DNA of 64,000 bases from Moorella sp. E308F (GTDB lineage: Bacteria > Bacillota > DSM-521 > Neomoorellales > Neomoorellaceae). Under the pieces are notes generated by a model. That model had not been told where the DNA came from. It ran no database searches and saw only the letters and a program-made list of their open reading frames with translations. The stretch is taken from positions 62,432-126,431 of the forward strand of contig NZ_BJKN01000003.1 of NCBI RefSeq assembly GCF_006538365.1, in the 5' to 3' direction. Shown here one piece after another: positions 43,766 through 52,578 of the stretch (position 1 is its first letter; the number at the start of each line of letters is the position of its first letter). The position numbers and the translations under genes are program-made.

Positions 43766-44164
43766 ATGGAACAACCCAAATTGTCCGTTATCCTTCTTTC
43801 AGGAGAACTGGAAAAGTTACAAGCAGGGTGCCTGGTAAGCTCAGTAGCTTCCATGTCGGGGATGGAAGTCAACGTTTTCGTAACTATGGAGGCATTAAAA
43901 GCTTTTCGTAAAGATGTAATCAATGCCAGGGAGTTTAAAACCGCCGGTGAGATAGGCCGGGAAATGCTCAATAAGAATGTCGACCTGTTCTACCAGCTAC
44001 TAGAAAACGCGAAAGACATGGGTAACCTGAAGGTATACGGCTGCGCCATGGCCATGGATTTGATGGAGTGGAAGAAGGAAGACCTCATAGATATTTTTGA
44101 TGACGTAATCGGCGTTACGGCATTCCTGGGTAAAGCAGCCGGCAGCCAGGTCATTGTAATGTAA
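43766..44164 (+). CDS. DsrE-family sulfur-relay protein
   Basis: 132 residues with the DsrE/DsrE2 pattern: LSVILLSGELEKLQAGCLVSS at the start, VNVFVTMEALKAF, and the conserved cysteine in LKVYGCAMAMDLM. These proteins carry sulfane sulfur between partners. AAAGGAG precedes the ATG. It is first in an operon with tusA and a sulfide:quinone oxidoreductase-like gene. Confidence 0.88.
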   Translation: MEQPKLSVILLSGELEKLQAGCLVSSVASMSGMEVNVFVTMEALKAFRKDVINAREFKTAGEIGREMLNKNVDLFYQLLENAKDMGNLKVYGCAMAMDLMEWKKEDLIDIFDDVIGVTAFLGKAAGSQVIVM

Positions 44165-44186
44165 GTTAGATTCTTGGAGGGATAAC

Positions 44187-44426
44187 ATGTCCGAAGTAAA
44201 TATCACGAAAACTATTGACGCCCGGGGCTCTTATTGTCCAGGACCGTTGATGGAACTGGTAAAAGCGATTAAGCGCGGTCAAATAGGGGACGTATATGAA
44301 TTGTTGTCCAGTGATAACGGTTCGGCCAAAGATGTGCCGGAATGGGTCAACAAAATGGGACACGAGCTTGTATACTGCCGGGAAGATGGAGATTTCTGGC
44401 GTATTGCTGTCAAGAAAACAAAATAG
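44187..44426 (+). CDS. TusA-family sulfurtransferase
   Basis: 79 residues with the persulfide-carrying motif CPGPLMELVKAI (Cys17). TusA proteins accept and pass on sulfur, for example from DsrE partners. A basic/aromatic C-terminus replaces the usual short tail. GGAGGG is upstream. Confidence 0.93.
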   Translation: MSEVNITKTIDARGSYCPGPLMELVKAIKRGQIGDVYELLSSDNGSAKDVPEWVNKMGHELVYCREDGDFWRIAVKKTK

Positions 44427-44539
44427 CTGCTGGCCGGATGTTAACGGCCGGAGGGGGCGCAGGTAAACTCAAAGTTTAATTCCCTGCGCCCGCCCTGCCG
44501 GGTCTTCACTAAAGCTTACTGCTTAAGGGAGTGTCGTAC

Positions 44540-45679
44540 GTGACCAGGCGCATCATCATTGTCGGCGGTGGCGTGGCCGGTACCATGGTGGCCAACCGGC
44601 TGGCAAAATCTATGGAAACCGAAGTTTATAACGGCGAGCTGGAAATAGTATTGATTGGTGATACAGGCAAGCATATTTACCAGCCGGGCTTCCTGTTCAT
44701 GGCCTTCAATGAAGGCTTCCTGGAGCAGTTTGCCAGGGAAGAGAAATACCTGCTGCATCCCAAAGTAAATTTCGTTATGGACGCAGCGCGCCATATCGAT
44801 GTTGACAGGAAAAGGGTTATTACCGGCAAGCAGTCCTTTGACTACGACTTCCTGGTTATAGCCACGGGGTCGTACCCCGATATGGATTCAGTACCCGGCC
44901 TGGCGGCAGGTGGCCACACTTTCTATACCCCAGAAGGCGCGGAGAAACTACGGTATGAAATGCTGAATTTCCAAGGCGGCACCCTGCTGGTAACCATCGA
45001 CGTGCCCCATAAGTGCCCGGTGGCACCCCTGGAGTTCATTTTTATGGCCGATGATTACTACCGGGAAGCCGGTATCCGTAACAAAGTGCAGTTAAAGTAC
45101 ACCTACCCCATCGGCCGCGTTCATTCCCTGGAGCCTGTTGCTAAATGGGCCGTAAAGGAATTCGAAAAGCGTGGTATTGAATATGAAACCTTTTTTAATC
45201 TGGAAAAGGTTGATCCCGAAAAGAGAATTGCTTACAACATGGACGGTTCCGAGCACCCCTATGATTTGCTGATTGCTATCCCGGCTCACCGGGGAGCTAG
45301 AGTAATTCAAGATTCCGGGCTGGGCGATGAAGACGGCTTTATCCCCACCGACCGTTATAGTTTAAAGATGGAAGGGCAGGATTGTGTCTATGTGATCGGC
45401 GATGCCACCGACCTGCCTGTCAGCAAAGCAGGATCAACCGCCCATTATGAAGCCGACGTAGTCGTGAAAAATTTAATCAGTGAATTAAAGGGATTGCCGG
45501 CCACCCATCGTTATAATGGCAAGGCGTTTTGTTTTATTGAAACCGGGTTAAATGAGGCCACGTATATCACCTTTAACTACAAGCAACCGCCGCAGCCGGT
45601 GCCGCCTTCAGAGATGCTGCACTGGTTCAAGCTCTCTTACAATGAAATGTACTGGCTGTCTGCCCGGGGGATTTTATAA
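44540..45679 (+). CDS. Sulfide:quinone oxidoreductase-like flavoprotein
   Basis: 379 residues. FAD-binding GGGVAGTMVANRLA at the N-terminus, VIATGSYPD, and VYVIGDATDLP near the C-terminus. The two cysteines expected for SQR chemistry are present: Cys159 in HKCPVAPLE and Cys331 in AFCFIETG. SQR oxidises sulfide to polysulfide and reduces quinone. GTG 44540 is preferred because AAGGGAG lies at the right distance; GTG 44531 is too close. Confidence 0.88.
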   Translation: MTRRIIIVGGGVAGTMVANRLAKSMETEVYNGELEIVLIGDTGKHIYQPGFLFMAFNEGFLEQFAREEKYLLHPKVNFVMDAARHIDVDRKRVITGKQSFDYDFLVIATGSYPDMDSVPGLAAGGHTFYTPEGAEKLRYEMLNFQGGTLLVTIDVPHKCPVAPLEFIFMADDYYREAGIRNKVQLKYTYPIGRVHSLEPVAKWAVKEFEKRGIEYETFFNLEKVDPEKRIAYNMDGSEHPYDLLIAIPAHRGARVIQDSGLGDEDGFIPTDRYSLKMEGQDCVYVIGDATDLPVSKAGSTAHYEADVVVKNLISELKGLPATHRYNGKAFCFIETGLNEATYITFNYKQPPQPVPPSEMLHWFKLSYNEMYWLSARGIL

Positions 45680-45696
45680 GGGGGGAGTGAGGAAGG

Positions 45697-46290
45697 ATGG
45701 CCCAACCTGCCAGGAAAATAATGGGAACTACCAGTACGGAGCCGGAACTATCCGGACGCTCGCGGGAAGTTTTGGATCTTATCAGTGCCGGTATGGATTC
45801 CCTGGAACCGCCTGTTATCCAGAATATGGTTGGCAATTTGGTCCGGCTTGGTGAAATGGCCGATGAATTCAACCGCCCGGAAATGCTGGATCTTTTCCGG
45901 GAGGTCGCCAGGGCCGGCAGCAACCTTCGCAGCTTAATTGCAGAAATAAGAGATCTGCAGGAGACGGGGACGATGACTACCTTGCTGGAGCTTGGGAGAG
46001 TGGTCCAGGCAATGAAAGATTCGTTAACAGCGGGAGTAGTCACAGGAGCTTTACAACAGATAGTTAATACCGTATTCATGATGGACCAGATTCAAACACT
46101 TAAGGGTGACAGGCTCATGACAGGTATGATCGCCGCTATGCAAGAAGCCGTTCAGGAGAATAAGGATAAATCCCCGCAAGGCGTATTGAGTCTGCTGCGG
46201 CAATTAAACAATCCGGAGGCCCGGAAAGGCCTTAGTATCTTCGCTTCTTTCCTGCAAAAGCTACCAGCGCATCTGGGTTCTACCAATTAG
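45697..46290 (+). CDS. DUF1641 family protein
   Basis: 197 residues, helical (LDLISAGMDSLEPPVIQNMVGNLVRLGEMADEF), with a terminal segment RKGLSIFASFLQKL. DUF1641 proteins often sit next to SQR-like flavoproteins and formate dehydrogenase genes; the function is unknown. Last gene of the sulfur operon, followed by a terminator. Confidence 0.85.
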   Translation: MAQPARKIMGTTSTEPELSGRSREVLDLISAGMDSLEPPVIQNMVGNLVRLGEMADEFNRPEMLDLFREVARAGSNLRSLIAEIRDLQETGTMTTLLELGRVVQAMKDSLTAGVVTGALQQIVNTVFMMDQIQTLKGDRLMTGMIAAMQEAVQENKDKSPQGVLSLLRQLNNPEARKGLSIFASFLQKLPAHLGSTN

Positions 46291-46302
46291 CATTTATGAC
46301 AG

Positions 46303-46328
46303 GCTGCCGGCCGGGCAGCTTTTTTTGT
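46303..46328 (+). terminator. Intrinsic terminator of the sulfur operon
   Basis: GCTGCC / GGCAGC around CGGCC, followed by seven T's. The 145 bases beyond it to the IS end hold no gene. Confidence 0.88.
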
Positions 46329-46475
46329 TTTGCCTGCCAAAGTTGTTTGGGTTAATTTATGTTGATAACTACTTTACCATTTATTAACTAAGGTCTTGTC
46401 ATGGCTGAGGGGATATAGCTGTACCAGTTCGGTCGGGTGAAAGTTAGCAGGGAGTTTATGTAGTGCTCCCCGTTG

Positions 46476-47786
46476 TCAAGACATTTTTTTGAAAAAATTA
46501 AGCTATACTATCCTCCCTTCTTCTTTATTGCAAGTTGCCATATTTGTTGATAATTGCCATTTATCTATGGCTTTTACCTGTTATTAGTTGTTACATGGTG
46601 ACTAATGTAGTCTCTGCAAGCTTGAGCTGACCGAAATATAAGTCTGCCGGTTTTTGGTGGTTAATGGCCTGGTGTGGCCTCTCAAAGTTGTATTCGTCAA
46701 TATAGGTCCGTACCGCCCGGTATACTTCCCGGGGCTTCCGGTACTCTTCGTAATAGATTTTTTCCCACTTCAGATTCCTGAAAAACCGTTCTGTAATGGC
46801 ATTGTCGGTTGCCCGGCCTTTGCCGTCCATGCTGATCTGTATCCCGTTTCTTTTTAAAAGCTCAATGTACTCGCTGCAGGTAAAGTGGCTGCCCTGGTCG
46901 CTGTTAATGATTTCCGGCTTCCTCACTGCCAGCGCTTTCTTAAGCGCTCGCATTACAAATGACCGCTCCAGTGTTTGGGATAATTCCCAGCTCACTATAT
47001 AGCGTGAATACCAGTCGATTATGGCTACCAGGTACATAAAACTGCCTTTCATCCGGATATAGGTGATGTCGATACCCCAGATGTGGTCGGGCCTTTCGGC
47101 CTTCACGCCCCTCAGCAGATAGGGATATGTATGGTTTTGATGATTTCGCTTGCTCAGGTTGGGACCTGGGCATAACCCGGCTATCCCCATCCGGCGCATT
47201 AGCCGCAGCACGCGCTTTTTATTGACTACATAGCCCATATCCCTTAACACTGCCCGGATCCGCCTGTAGCCGTAATGCGGCCAACGGGTGTAGATCTCGT
47301 CTATCTGGTGCATTAGCTCGATGCCTTTGTCTGCTTCCTCCGATGGCTTGTAGTATATGCTGGTGCGGTTGACGTCTAAAAGTTCCGCCTGCCTCTTTAC
47401 TGAGATTTCGGGGTGATGACGCTCCACCATTTCACGTCTTTCGACGGCGCTCGTTGAGTTCAGCAGATTTTTTTTCAACCAATTGACCTCTATGGTCAAC
47501 TGGCCGATCTGCTTGATCAGTTCCTCCTTCTCGGCTTCATACTGCTTTCTCATCTTTTCCAGTTCGCTGGCGCCGCGGGTGAAAAGGGAAGGGAGGTTCT
47601 CTATGGCCTCAGCCTTCCATCGGTGTAGCTGGGTGGGGTGGACTTCGTATTGAGCAGCGATCTCGGCTACTGTCTTCTCCCCACGGAGCATTTCCAACAC
47701 GATGTTTGCTTTTTGTTCAGCTGTAAATTTTTTTCTCTTTTCCATGTCACCATTATAGCTTAATTTTTTTGTTTTTGTGTCTTAAC
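46476..47786 (-). mobile_element. IS3-family insertion sequence
   Basis: About 1.31 kb. The ends form imperfect inverted repeats: 46476 onward reads GTCAAGACA ... ATTAAGCTATA, and the complement of the right end reads GTTAAGACA ... ATTAAGCTATA, about 34 bases each. One transposase gene fills the interior. Exact ends and target duplication cannot be fixed by eye. Confidence 0.75.
46591..47745 (-). CDS. IS3-family transposase, single fused reading frame
   Basis: 384 residues. N-terminal HTH (AEQKANIVLEMLRGEKTVAEIAAQY) and leucine-rich coiled region (60-100), then an HTH_21 part and the integrase core with DDE residues in WGIDITYIRM, INSDQGSHFTC and ITERFFRNLKWE. Most IS3 elements need a -1 frameshift to fuse OrfA and OrfB; here they are in one frame. 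Appears intact. Confidence 0.95.
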   Translation of the reverse strand: MEKRKKFTAEQKANIVLEMLRGEKTVAEIAAQYEVHPTQLHRWKAEAIENLPSLFTRGASELEKMRKQYEAEKEELIKQIGQLTIEVNWLKKNLLNSTSAVERREMVERHHPEISVKRQAELLDVNRTSIYYKPSEEADKGIELMHQIDEIYTRWPHYGYRRIRAVLRDMGYVVNKKRVLRLMRRMGIAGLCPGPNLSKRNHQNHTYPYLLRGVKAERPDHIWGIDITYIRMKGSFMYLVAIIDWYSRYIVSWELSQTLERSFVMRALKKALAVRKPEIINSDQGSHFTCSEYIELLKRNGIQISMDGKGRATDNAITERFFRNLKWEKIYYEEYRKPREVYRAVRTYIDEYNFERPHQAINHQKPADLYFGQLKLAETTLVTM

Positions 47787-47983
47787 CTATGGGTCCATTA
47801 TATTAATTTGCTAAGCGGCGGCATAGCCGACCTTTACAGAACTGTGGCCGTGCAGGTAAAAGCAACGGCCACTTTTCGTTTTATTTTTTATGCCTATTAA
47901 CAGGCCATAAAATAAAAATATTTTTCCGGTCAAGAAGGAATTTTGCCATCAATGGCGAATAAATAAAATAGACAGACACATCA

Positions 47984-48006
47984 GATCACAAAATAACAAA
48001 GTGATC
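47984..48006. promoter_or_regulatory. Palindrome upstream of the catabolic cluster
   Basis: GATCAC and GTGATC separated by 11 bases, 23 bp before the first gene. A second palindrome, GCCAT-CA-ATGGC, lies at 47945-47956. Either could bind the GntR-type regulator encoded at the end of the cluster. Confidence 0.4.
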
Positions 48007-48028
48007 TCATAGTAAGGAGCTGACCTTT

Positions 48029-48814
48029 GTGCGGGAGAACAAAGTAAAAAAAGCCCTGGCCGATGGCGAAGTAGTTATCGGCACCATGATCTCCGAGGTC
48101 AGGGGGCCGGGTATTATCACCATGCTGGCTACGGCCGGCTATGATTTCGTCTATATTGACATGGAACATTCCTCTTACAGCATCGAAACCGTGGCCGACA
48201 TGATAGCCGTCTCCAAAGCCACAGATATCGTGACAATTGTCAGGACGCCGGGTTTGTCGCGGCTGGCCTTATCCCGGCCCCTCGATGCCGGGGCGGAGGG
48301 GCTTTTAATCCCCCAGGTAGAGAGCGAAGAAGAAGTAAAGAAAATTGTTGAGTACACCAAGTATTACCCCCTGGGGGAGCGCGGTATGGCCCTGCGGCGC
48401 GCCCATTCCAACTTTGCCCCGGTGAAAACGGCCGACTATATTAAGCTGGCCAATGAACAAACTTTAATAGTCATCCAGATTGAAAGCGAGACGGCCATCC
48501 GCGACCTGGAAAAGCTCGTAAGTGTACAAGGAGTGGATGCGGCCTTTATCGGGCCTGCTGATCTTACCCAGTCCTACGGCATACCGGGCCAGACAGGAGA
48601 CCCGCGGATTACCGCCGCCCTTGAACGTTTTATCCGCGTTTGCAATGATCACGGCGTAGCGCCGGGCATTCACGTCTATGACATGGATAGCGCTAAAAGG
48701 TGGATCGACGCTGGTATGAGGCTGATAGCCTACTCCAACGATATCAGCATGATCGTGGATACAGGCCGCAGGTATACTGCCGAATTAAAAGAATATGTAG
48801 CCTCAAAGTGCTAG
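48029..48814 (+). CDS. HpcH/HpaI-family aldolase
   Basis: 261 residues. Motifs: VVIGTMISEVRGP, DFVYIDMEHSSYS, EGLLIPQVESEEEVKKIV, ERGMALRRAHSNF, VIQIESETAI and DAAFIGPADLTQSYG. These class II aldolases cleave 2-keto-3-deoxy acids such as 2-keto-3-deoxyglucarate to pyruvate and an aldehyde. GTG start ten bases after AAGGAG. First gene of the cluster. Confidence 0.93.
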   Translation: MRENKVKKALADGEVVIGTMISEVRGPGIITMLATAGYDFVYIDMEHSSYSIETVADMIAVSKATDIVTIVRTPGLSRLALSRPLDAGAEGLLIPQVESEEEVKKIVEYTKYYPLGERGMALRRAHSNFAPVKTADYIKLANEQTLIVIQIESETAIRDLEKLVSVQGVDAAFIGPADLTQSYGIPGQTGDPRITAALERFIRVCNDHGVAPGIHVYDMDSAKRWIDAGMRLIAYSNDISMIVDTGRRYTAELKEYVASKC

Positions 48815-48844
48815 TTACGATGCTAAATTATGGGGGTAAATGCA

Positions 48845-49744
48845 ATGGCAAAATTTGTACCCAGGGGCATTATCCCGGCCATGGCCACACCCACCGACGA
48901 ATGGGGCAATATTAATGAGAGCGCGCTGCGCAAGCTGGTCAATCATTTAATTGAGGGCGGGGTACACGGCCTTTTCCCGGTAGGCAGCCAGGGCGAGTTT
49001 TTTGCCCTGACATTTGAGCAAAAGAAAAAAGTGATTGAGATAGTCATTGACGAAACCCGGGGCCGCGTTCCTGTTTACGCCGGCACGGCGGCTCTGACAA
49101 CGAAGGAAGCCATAGAAACTACTAAAATGGCCCGCGACCTGGGTGTTGATGCCGTATCCATCCTGACGCCCTTTTTCACCAACCTGAGCCAGAAGGAGGT
49201 TATCGGGTTTTACCTGGACATAGCCCGGGCCGTCCCCGACCTGCCGGTATTGCTTTACTCCAATCCGGGCAGGACCAAGGTGCCTATTGCGGTAGAAACC
49301 GTCAAAGAGCTGGCTGCAGTAGACAACATTGTCGGCATCAAGGACTCCAGCGGCGACATGACCCTTACGGCCGAATACATCAGGGTCACGCGGGATATGG
49401 ATTTTTCTGTCCTGGCCGGCCGGGACACCCTGATCTATGCCACCCTCTGCTACGGCGGCACAGGCTCCATTACGGCTACGGCCAACGTGGAACCCCGCAT
49501 AGCAGTAGAAATTTATGAAGCCTTTATGGCCGGCGATCACCGGCGCGCCCTGGAGGCCCAGTACCACCTGGCACCGCTGCGCCTGGCCTTTGAACTGGGC
49601 ACCTTTCCCGTGGTAATCAAGGAAGCCTTGAATATGATCGGCATCGACGCGGGTAAGGCCATCCGGCCCGTTGGTCCCCTGACGGAAGAAAACCGGGCTC
49701 GCCTGCGGCAGGTCTTGCAGGATATGGGCGTAGTTAAAGCATAG
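48845..49744 (+). CDS. DapA-like (N-acetylneuraminate lyase/DHDPS superfamily) lyase
   Basis: 299 residues, TIM barrel of the DHDPS superfamily: GLFPVGSQGEFFAL, YAGTAALTTKEAI, Schiff-base region PVLLYSNPGRT (Tyr) and VGIKDSSGDMT (Lys). The GSQGE in place of GTTGE argues against true DapA; it is more likely a keto-acid aldolase or dehydratase for a sugar acid. Confidence 0.9.
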   Translation: MAKFVPRGIIPAMATPTDEWGNINESALRKLVNHLIEGGVHGLFPVGSQGEFFALTFEQKKKVIEIVIDETRGRVPVYAGTAALTTKEAIETTKMARDLGVDAVSILTPFFTNLSQKEVIGFYLDIARAVPDLPVLLYSNPGRTKVPIAVETVKELAAVDNIVGIKDSSGDMTLTAEYIRVTRDMDFSVLAGRDTLIYATLCYGGTGSITATANVEPRIAVEIYEAFMAGDHRRALEAQYHLAPLRLAFELGTFPVVIKEALNMIGIDAGKAIRPVGPLTEENRARLRQVLQDMGVVKA

Positions 49745-49762
49745 GGTGGTGCGGGAAGTCAA

Positions 49763-50728
49763 ATGAAGAAGAAAGTCTTGATCGTCCAGCCGATCCACGA
49801 AAGCGGCCTGAAGGTGTTTGACGACCGGTTCGAGGTGCGGGTTGCTCCCGACCCGTCGGTAGAAACAGTTAAACGTGAGATCAAAGGTGTGGAAGGCGTT
49901 ATCGTGCGCACGGCACCTTTTACCCGGGAAATAATTGCGGCTGCCGACAGCTTGAAAGTCATTGCCCGCCATGGTGTGGGCGTGGATAACATTGATCTTC
50001 GGGCGGCTACGGAAAGGGGTATCCTGGTACTCAATACGCCGGATGCCAATGCCGTTTCCGTTGCCGAGCATACCCTTACCGCCATAGGTGCCCTGGCCAA
50101 GAGGGTGCTCCCTATGGACCGGGCCACCCGCCGGGGCGACTGGGAAGCCAGGAATGAATACAAGGCCGTGGACCTGGACGGCAAGGTGCTGGGTCTGATA
50201 GGTATGGGCAGGATCGGGAGCATGGTGGCCAGGAAGGCTGCCGCCGCCTTTAACATGGAGGTAATCGCGTACGACCCTTATGTGCGGCCCGAAGTGGCGG
50301 CGAAAAATGGAGTTGTATTATATGAAGATTTGGACCGCATCTTCCGGGAAGCCGATGTTATATCCATTCACACTCCCCTCACGGCTGAGACCAGGGGCCT
50401 GGTAAATGAGGCCAGGCTGGCCCTGATGAAATCTTCGGCTTTCCTGGTGAACTTCTCCCGCGGTGGCGTGGTGGACGAGGAGGCTCTGTATCGCGCTCTT
50501 AAAGATGGAGTTATTGCCGGCGCCGCCCTGGATGTTTTCGAGGAAGAGCCCCCCTCACGAAATCATCAGTTATTTGAGCTCGATAATGTGCTGCTTTCTC
50601 CCCATAGCGCGGCCCTAACGGAGGAATGCGTGGTCAGGATGGCCACCGGCGCGGCCCGGGGGGTAGTAGATGTACTTACTGGTAAAAGGCCACAATTTGT
50701 GGTTAACACGGAAGTTTTAAAGCAATAG
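49763..50728 (+). CDS. D-isomer 2-hydroxyacid dehydrogenase
   Basis: 321 residues. NAD-binding LGLIGMGRIGSMVARKA, catalytic Arg in VNFSRGGVVDEEALY, Glu in DVFEEEPP and His in SPHSAALTEE. Related to SerA but lacking ACT domains, so more likely oxidises or reduces a catabolic hydroxyacid. Confidence 0.93.
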   Translation: MKKKVLIVQPIHESGLKVFDDRFEVRVAPDPSVETVKREIKGVEGVIVRTAPFTREIIAAADSLKVIARHGVGVDNIDLRAATERGILVLNTPDANAVSVAEHTLTAIGALAKRVLPMDRATRRGDWEARNEYKAVDLDGKVLGLIGMGRIGSMVARKAAAAFNMEVIAYDPYVRPEVAAKNGVVLYEDLDRIFREADVISIHTPLTAETRGLVNEARLALMKSSAFLVNFSRGGVVDEEALYRALKDGVIAGAALDVFEEEPPSRNHQLFELDNVLLSPHSAALTEECVVRMATGAARGVVDVLTGKRPQFVVNTEVLKQ

Positions 50729-50802
50729 TAGTAAAACATTTACCTGCTAAGCAAAGGGACAAAATAGGACGTGGCGGGTCGACTGCAAGGGGGAATTTAT
50801 TA

Positions 50803-52089
50803 GTGGCCAGGTATTCCGTCCCCAATGGTAAAAAAATGGTGGAATTTGAGATACCGGATGGAGTAGATGTGACCGTCGTTGAGTCCCGGAAACTTCCCGT
50901 CCTTCCCGATACGGAACGAGCTATCAGGGAGGCTGTCGCCAACCCTATTGGCAGCCGGCGTCTGCGGGCTATGGTGCAACCGGGGCAGAAGGTGGCTATA
51001 ATCGTTACCGATATTACCCGGAAACTACCGGAGGACATTATCCTGTCGGTTTTAATAGAGGAACTGCTGGCCGGCGGTATCTGCGTGAATGATATTACCG
51101 TAGTGGTGGCTACCGGGACCCACAGGCCCAATAGCCGCAAAGAGTTAGTTGATATGTTTGGTGAGGAAAACGTCACCCGCCTGCGCTTCGTCAACCACAA
51201 CGCCTGGGATAAAGAAGGACTGGTTTATTTAGGCAAATCTCAAAGAGGCATACCGCTGGTAGTCAATAAATATGTGGCGGCAGCAGATATTAAAATCTCC
51301 ACCGGGGTTATCGAGACCCACCTCCTGGCCGGCTACAGCGGCGGCGTAAAAAGCGTGGCTGTCGGGGTAGCGGGGGCGGAGACTATAGCAGCGACCCACA
51401 ATTACCAGGTGATGGCAGAAACACGGCTGGGGGTGATTGAGGGTAACACCTTCCGGGATTTCTTGACCGAGGCCGCTATGGCTATAGGCCTGGACTTTAT
51501 CGTCAACGTAGTCCAGACCGGCAATAAAGAATTGGTCCGGGTGGTGGCCGGGCACCCGGTGGCGGCTTTCCTGGAAGGCGTCAAGACGGCGCGGACCATG
51601 TATGAGGTGGAGATTGATCATCATGCGGATATTGTCATTGCCGGCGTAGGTTACCCCAAAAACCGCGACCTTTACCAGGCTACCAGGGCGGCCAACACCT
51701 CTATCTTCGGTCCCCGGCCGGTGGTGAAAAAAGGCGGGGTAATCATTATTCCGGCCAGCTGCGAAGACGGCTTCGGCCACCCCGGCTACGTGGACTGGAT
51801 GGCCGCGTCCGGTGGGCCCGACGACATTATTGAACATGCCGCGAAGGAAGGTTTTGCCCCCGGGGATCAAAAAGCACTAATTTTGGCTTGGATTCTAAAA
51901 CAGGCGCGGGTGGTTGTGACCGATTGTGAAATTCCTGCAGGAGAATTAAAAAAGGTATATTTAGAAGCCATGCCTACTTTGCAGGAGGCAGTGAACAGGG
52001 AAATTGCGGGTAGAACCGGTGTGAGGGTAATTATAATCCCGGATGCCCTTCTTACTTTGCCCATTTTGCGAAAACAGCAACACTTATAA
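50803..52089 (+). CDS. LarA-family nickel-dependent racemase/epimerase
   Basis: 428 residues. Family motifs: VAIIVTDITRKLP, VVATGTHRPN, ETHLLAGYSGGVKS (His and Lys of the cofactor site) and PASCEDGFGHPGY. LarA enzymes use a nickel-pincer nucleotide to change the configuration of 2-hydroxyacids; the cofactor genes larB/C/E are not in the window. GTG start. Confidence 0.9.
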   Translation: MARYSVPNGKKMVEFEIPDGVDVTVVESRKLPVLPDTERAIREAVANPIGSRRLRAMVQPGQKVAIIVTDITRKLPEDIILSVLIEELLAGGICVNDITVVVATGTHRPNSRKELVDMFGEENVTRLRFVNHNAWDKEGLVYLGKSQRGIPLVVNKYVAAADIKISTGVIETHLLAGYSGGVKSVAVGVAGAETIAATHNYQVMAETRLGVIEGNTFRDFLTEAAMAIGLDFIVNVVQTGNKELVRVVAGHPVAAFLEGVKTARTMYEVEIDHHADIVIAGVGYPKNRDLYQATRAANTSIFGPRPVVKKGGVIIIPASCEDGFGHPGYVDWMAASGGPDDIIEHAAKEGFAPGDQKALILAWILKQARVVVTDCEIPAGELKKVYLEAMPTLQEAVNREIAGRTGVRVIIIPDALLTLPILRKQQHL

Positions 52090-52114
52090 TTTTATCTAGC
52101 CGGGGGTGGTGGCG

Positions 52115-52567
52115 GTGAAGAAACATATAAGGACGACGGGCGTCTTTTTAATCATCGTTGGCGTGGCTATAATGGTCGACTCTGTTATGGTGCTTAAACT
52201 TGGAAATTATCATAATCCGGATTCTGGCTTTTTGCCCTTTTGGTACAGTTTACTGATGGTAATATTCAGCCTGGTGCTGGTAATCAGTAATTTGGGTGCT
52301 GATGACCGGCCGCAACCTTTTTGGGAATCCCTGCAATGGGTAAATCCCTTAATAGCTGTCATAATTATAGGATTATACGGTTTTATTATGGAAAAATTAG
52401 GATATTTACTCGCTACTTTTATATTTCTTCTGGTATGGGAAAAGCTTTTGGAGCATGAAAAATGGTTGAAAACATTAGTTATTTCCGTCTTCGGGACCAT
52501 TTCATTATATTTAATTTTTGAGCATATGCTGGGAGTCCCGCTTCCGGCAGGCATTTTCGCTCTATAG
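52115..52567 (+). CDS. tctB: TctB-like small membrane subunit, tripartite tricarboxylate transporter
   Basis: About 150 residues with four hydrophobic segments (GVFLIIVGVAIMVDSVMVL, GFLPFWYSLLMVIFSLVLVI, PLIAVIIIGLYGFIMEKLGY, and the last near the C-terminus). The pattern DSGFLPFW is usual for TctB. GTG 52115 is preferred, with GGGGGTGG upstream. Confidence 0.88.
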   Translation: MKKHIRTTGVFLIIVGVAIMVDSVMVLKLGNYHNPDSGFLPFWYSLLMVIFSLVLVISNLGADDRPQPFWESLQWVNPLIAVIIIGLYGFIMEKLGYLLATFIFLLVWEKLLEHEKWLKTLVISVFGTISLYLIFEHMLGVPLPAGIFAL

Positions 52568-52578
52568 GGGGGCAAGTA

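Noticed and set aside
48947-50071. 374-codon minus-strand frame across the DapA-like and dehydrogenase genes
   Set aside because: It spans two well-supported genes on the other strand and shows no domain pattern.
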